In this document: piece by piece, positions 61,691 to 64,000 of the stretch
Numbering within the stretch: position 1 is the first letter of the stretch
How the letters are laid out: each line of letters begins with the position of its first letter
DNA from: Ailurus styani
Taxonomy: Eukaryota; Chordata; Mammalia; Carnivora; Ailuridae
DNA: 64,000 nucleotides
Direction of reading: 5' to 3'
Assembly (NCBI GenBank): GCA_002007465.1
Contig: LNAC01000758.1
Coordinates: 312,096-376,095, forward strand
The notes under the pieces: model-generated
What the model was told of the DNA's origin: nothing
Databases searched by the model: none
What the model saw: the letters and a program-made list of their open reading frames with translations, nothing else
Program-made: the position numbers and the translations under genes

Positions 61691-62459
61691 CCCATCACCA
61701 CCATCCTCCTATACTTCATGAAGTAAAACTAGACAAGAATAGCAATTTTTAGTGAAGACACAGTAGGCAAGAGAAAATTTGGGGAGAAGGGAAAGAGTTA
61801 AAGATAAGTTTGAGATTAAATAAAAGAGAAAAACCTCAACAATGATAGGCATAAAAATAATCCAGAACTGCAAGTTGTAGATATGTACACATGAGAAAAT
61901 AGGAGAATTTATAATAACTTACCCATAAATAGTAAGGAAGGATGTGTCCTTGTTATAGATGTAAAAGGCTCTAATCTAGCTCATAAGCAGCAAACCCAGT
62001 TTTCTATATTTGCTCATACCATACTCCTACTTTCTTGCTTAAATGGTGATTTCACATACAAATTTAAGCATCTTAAATCCCATGACAGTGAAGTTGTTTT
62101 TTTTCTTTTTTCTTTTGGGCCCTTGTTGTTTTTACAAGTCCTCTTCTACAATTAGGAGTACTAACTTACTAGCTGGAACTGTCATCTCAATGTTCCTTAG
62201 TTCCTCTGCATTTCTGCACTCCATGGGACCACACTGTCAATGCCCCCAGCCACCCAACTGTATGTGTGAGAAGGAATATGGTTAGTATCAATATCTCCAG
62301 GTTTAACTTCATTCCAATAGCTACCTTCAGCTTTTACTTCTGGAATTTTAAAGTGCCTGTCCGAAGTATTGGGGAAAGAATAATGCTATTGAAATTATAT
62401 TTGTTTCCTTAGAACTTTGTGAAGAGTAATACATCAGAAAAATACTTTTTTCCCCAAGT
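61691..62459. other. No feature recognised
   Basis: An 80-codon forward frame (62043-62285) with a Phe run and no family resemblance. Confidence 0.5.
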
Positions 62460-62681
62460 TCTTGCTTAAATTCTAGTTAAGATACAGTAATGGTTTCAGT
62501 TATAGAATATGGTGATTAATTACTCCCATACCACACCCAGTACTCATCACAAGCTCCCTCCTTAATACCCATCACCTATGTAACCCAGGCCCTCATGCAC
62601 CTCCCCTCTGCTAACCATCAGTTCATTTTCTACAGTTAAGATTGTATTTCTTGGTTTGCCTCTCTTCCCCCTCCCTCTTAT

Positions 62682-62886
62682 TCATTTTGTTTCTTTGTAA
62701 AGATTATTTATTTGAGAGAAAGAGAGTCCACAAGTGGGTGGGGGAGGGGGGCAGAGAGAAAAGCAGACTCCCCATTGAGCAGGGAGCCCTATAGGGCTTG
62801 ATCCAATGACCCTGGGTCATGACCTGAGACAAAGGCAGAGGCTTAACAGACTGAGTCCCAGGTGCCCCTCATTTGTTTTGTTTCTT
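62682..62886 (-). mobile_element. CAN-SINE (reverse) inside the carnivore L1
   Basis: Body about 62696-62868: 'gtaaagattatttatttgag', a G-rich middle, 'ccattgagcagggagcccta', 'ggtcatgacctgagacaaag' and 'gtcccaggtgcccc'. Flanks TCATTTTGTTTCTT and TCATTTGTTTTGTTTCTT form a near-perfect duplication, with a 4-base length difference. Confidence 0.92.
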
Positions 62887-62946
62887 AAAGTCCACATATG
62901 AATGATACCTTATGATATTTGTCTTTACATGTAGATACGCGCACGT

Positions 62947-62948
<2 letters not shown>

Positions 62949-62992
<44 letters not shown>
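62949..62992. repeat. (CA)22 microsatellite
   Basis: Perfect CA run preceded by GCACGTGCGC, in the L1 3' UTR where carnivore L1s carry a short CA/TG stretch. Confidence 0.95.
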
Positions 62993-62993
<1 letters not shown>

Positions 62994-64000
62994 ACTTCTT
63001 TCTTATCCATTCATCAGTTGATGGGCATTTGGGCTCTTTCCATAATTTTACTGTTGTGATAATGTTCAGGTTGCATGTATCCCTTTGAATCTATATTTTT
63101 TTATCATTTGGGTAAAAACCCAGTACTGAAATTGATGGATCATAGAGTAGTTCCGTTTTTAACTTTTTGAGAAACTTCTAAACTGTTTTCCAGAGTGGCT
63201 GCATCAATATGCATTTCCATCAGTAGTGTAAAGCGTTCCCCTTTCTCTGCATCCTTGCCAACATCTATTGTTTCCTGTGTTGTTAATTTTAGTCATTCTA
63301 ACGGGTGTGAGATGATACCTCATTGCACTTTTGATTCGCATGTCTCTGATAAGGAGTGATGTTGAACATCTTTCCACGTGTCTGTTAGGCATCTGGATGT
63401 CTTCTTTGGAAAAATGTCTATTCATGTCTTCTGCCCATTTCTTCACTGGATTCTTTGGTTCTGGGGTGTTGAGTTTAATATATTTTGGATACTAACCCTT
63501 TATCAGGTCATTTGCAAATATCTTCTCCCCTTCTGAAGATTACCTTTTAGTTTGTTGATTGTTTCCTTCACTGTGCAGAACTTTTTAATCTTCATGAAGT
63601 TCCAGTAGTTTATGTTTTCTTTTGTTTACTTTGCCTCCAGAGACATAGCTAGTAAGTTGCTATGGCTAATCTCAAAGAGGTTAGTTCCTGTGTTCTCTAG
63701 GATTTTGATGGTTTCCTGTCTCACATCTAGGTCTTTCATCCATTTTGAATTTGTTTTTGTGTATGGTGTAAGAAAGTGGTCCAGGTTCATTCTTTTGCAT
63801 GCTGCTATCCAGTTTTCCCAACCCCATCAGTTGAAGAGACTGTCTTTTTCCCACTGATATTTTTACCTGCTTGGTCAGAGATTAATTGGTTGTATATGGT
63901 GACCAGATTCTGTTTTTGTGCCAATACCATAGTGTCTTAATCACCGTAACTTTGTAATGTAACTTACAGTCTGGAACTGTGATGCCTACAGCTTTGCTTT

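Larger units (their letters stand above)
62460..64000 (-). mobile_element. Carnivore L1 (reverse), 3' UTR and ORF2 C-terminal part, runs off the edge
   Basis: 3' UTR at 62460-63100: 'aattctagttaagatacagt', 'cccagtactcatcacaagct', and 'ttcatcagttgatgggcatt' near 63010. From about 63100 to the edge it is ORF2. One reverse frame (63204-63446) still reads the conserved [10 protein letters not shown] and NNRCWQGC motifs and '[17 protein letters not shown]', with stops on both sides. Less decayed than the L1M copies. The RT and endonuclease domains would lie beyond the window. Confidence 0.9.

Noticed and set aside
62043..62285. 80-codon forward frame with a Cys-rich end
   Set aside because: Homopolymer Phe run at the start, no signal peptide logic, no family resemblance.
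1..64000. CRISPR array, bacterial operon, phage or plasmid features
   Set aside because: No spaced direct-repeat array, no dense coding, and the repeat content is clearly mammalian; the tandem repeats are microsatellites.

Overview
The window is 64 kb of AT-rich mammalian nuclear DNA with no gene I can support. The host is a caniform carnivore, most likely a mustelid (ferret, mink, otter or badger type). The basis is the lysine-tRNA-derived carnivore SINE (CAN-SINE/SINEC) in ten copies. The youngest have the body and the 'gcctctctgcctacttgtgatctct' type of tail I associate with mustelids rather than dog. Several L1 3' ends are also carnivore-type. Species and chromosome cannot be read from the window.

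Layout. 1-13.3 kb is mostly unique AT-rich sequence with one L1 ORF2 relic (3.07 kb), one old L1 3' UTR (4 kb) and a very young SINE (7.64 kb). 13.3-18.5 kb is a block of old reverse-strand L1, carrying three SINEs and a nested L1 scrap. 18.5-30.3 kb holds two SINEs, MIRs, a twin-primed (5'-inverted) L1, a faint long old repeat and a MER20-like DNA transposon fossil. It ends in a small G+C-richer patch at 29.76-30.30 kb, the only place I see exon-like signals. 30.3-40.4 kb is mainly unique, with MIRs, a reverse L1 that joins 3' UTR to 5' UTR without its ORFs, and a forward L1 5' UTR/ORF1 relic. 40.4-46.8 kb is an L1 pile-up: forward L1ME pieces, then a nearly full-length reverse L1 of about 5.1 kb split by two SINEs. 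46.8-56.8 kb is mostly unique, with small MIR/L2/L1 relics and a striking local templated insertion at 49.88-50.00 kb. 56.8-64 kb is again L1-rich and ends inside a carnivore L1 that runs off the window edge.

None of the open reading frames looks like a real gene. They are short, most lie in repeats or low-complexity DNA, and no protein family is recognisable apart from L1 ORF2 relics. No tRNA, rRNA, CRISPR or bacterial-type feature is present. I recognised no LTR or endogenous retrovirus, although a few old repeats stayed unassigned. The window is best read as intergenic or deep-intronic DNA. Its history is one of retrotransposon insertion: ancient L1, MIR and L2, then mid-age L1, then carnivore L1 and SINEs. 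Repeat families were assigned by eye from memory of consensus sequences, so subfamily names are approximate. I found no previously undescribed biological system; the best leads are mutational scars and one weak exon candidate.
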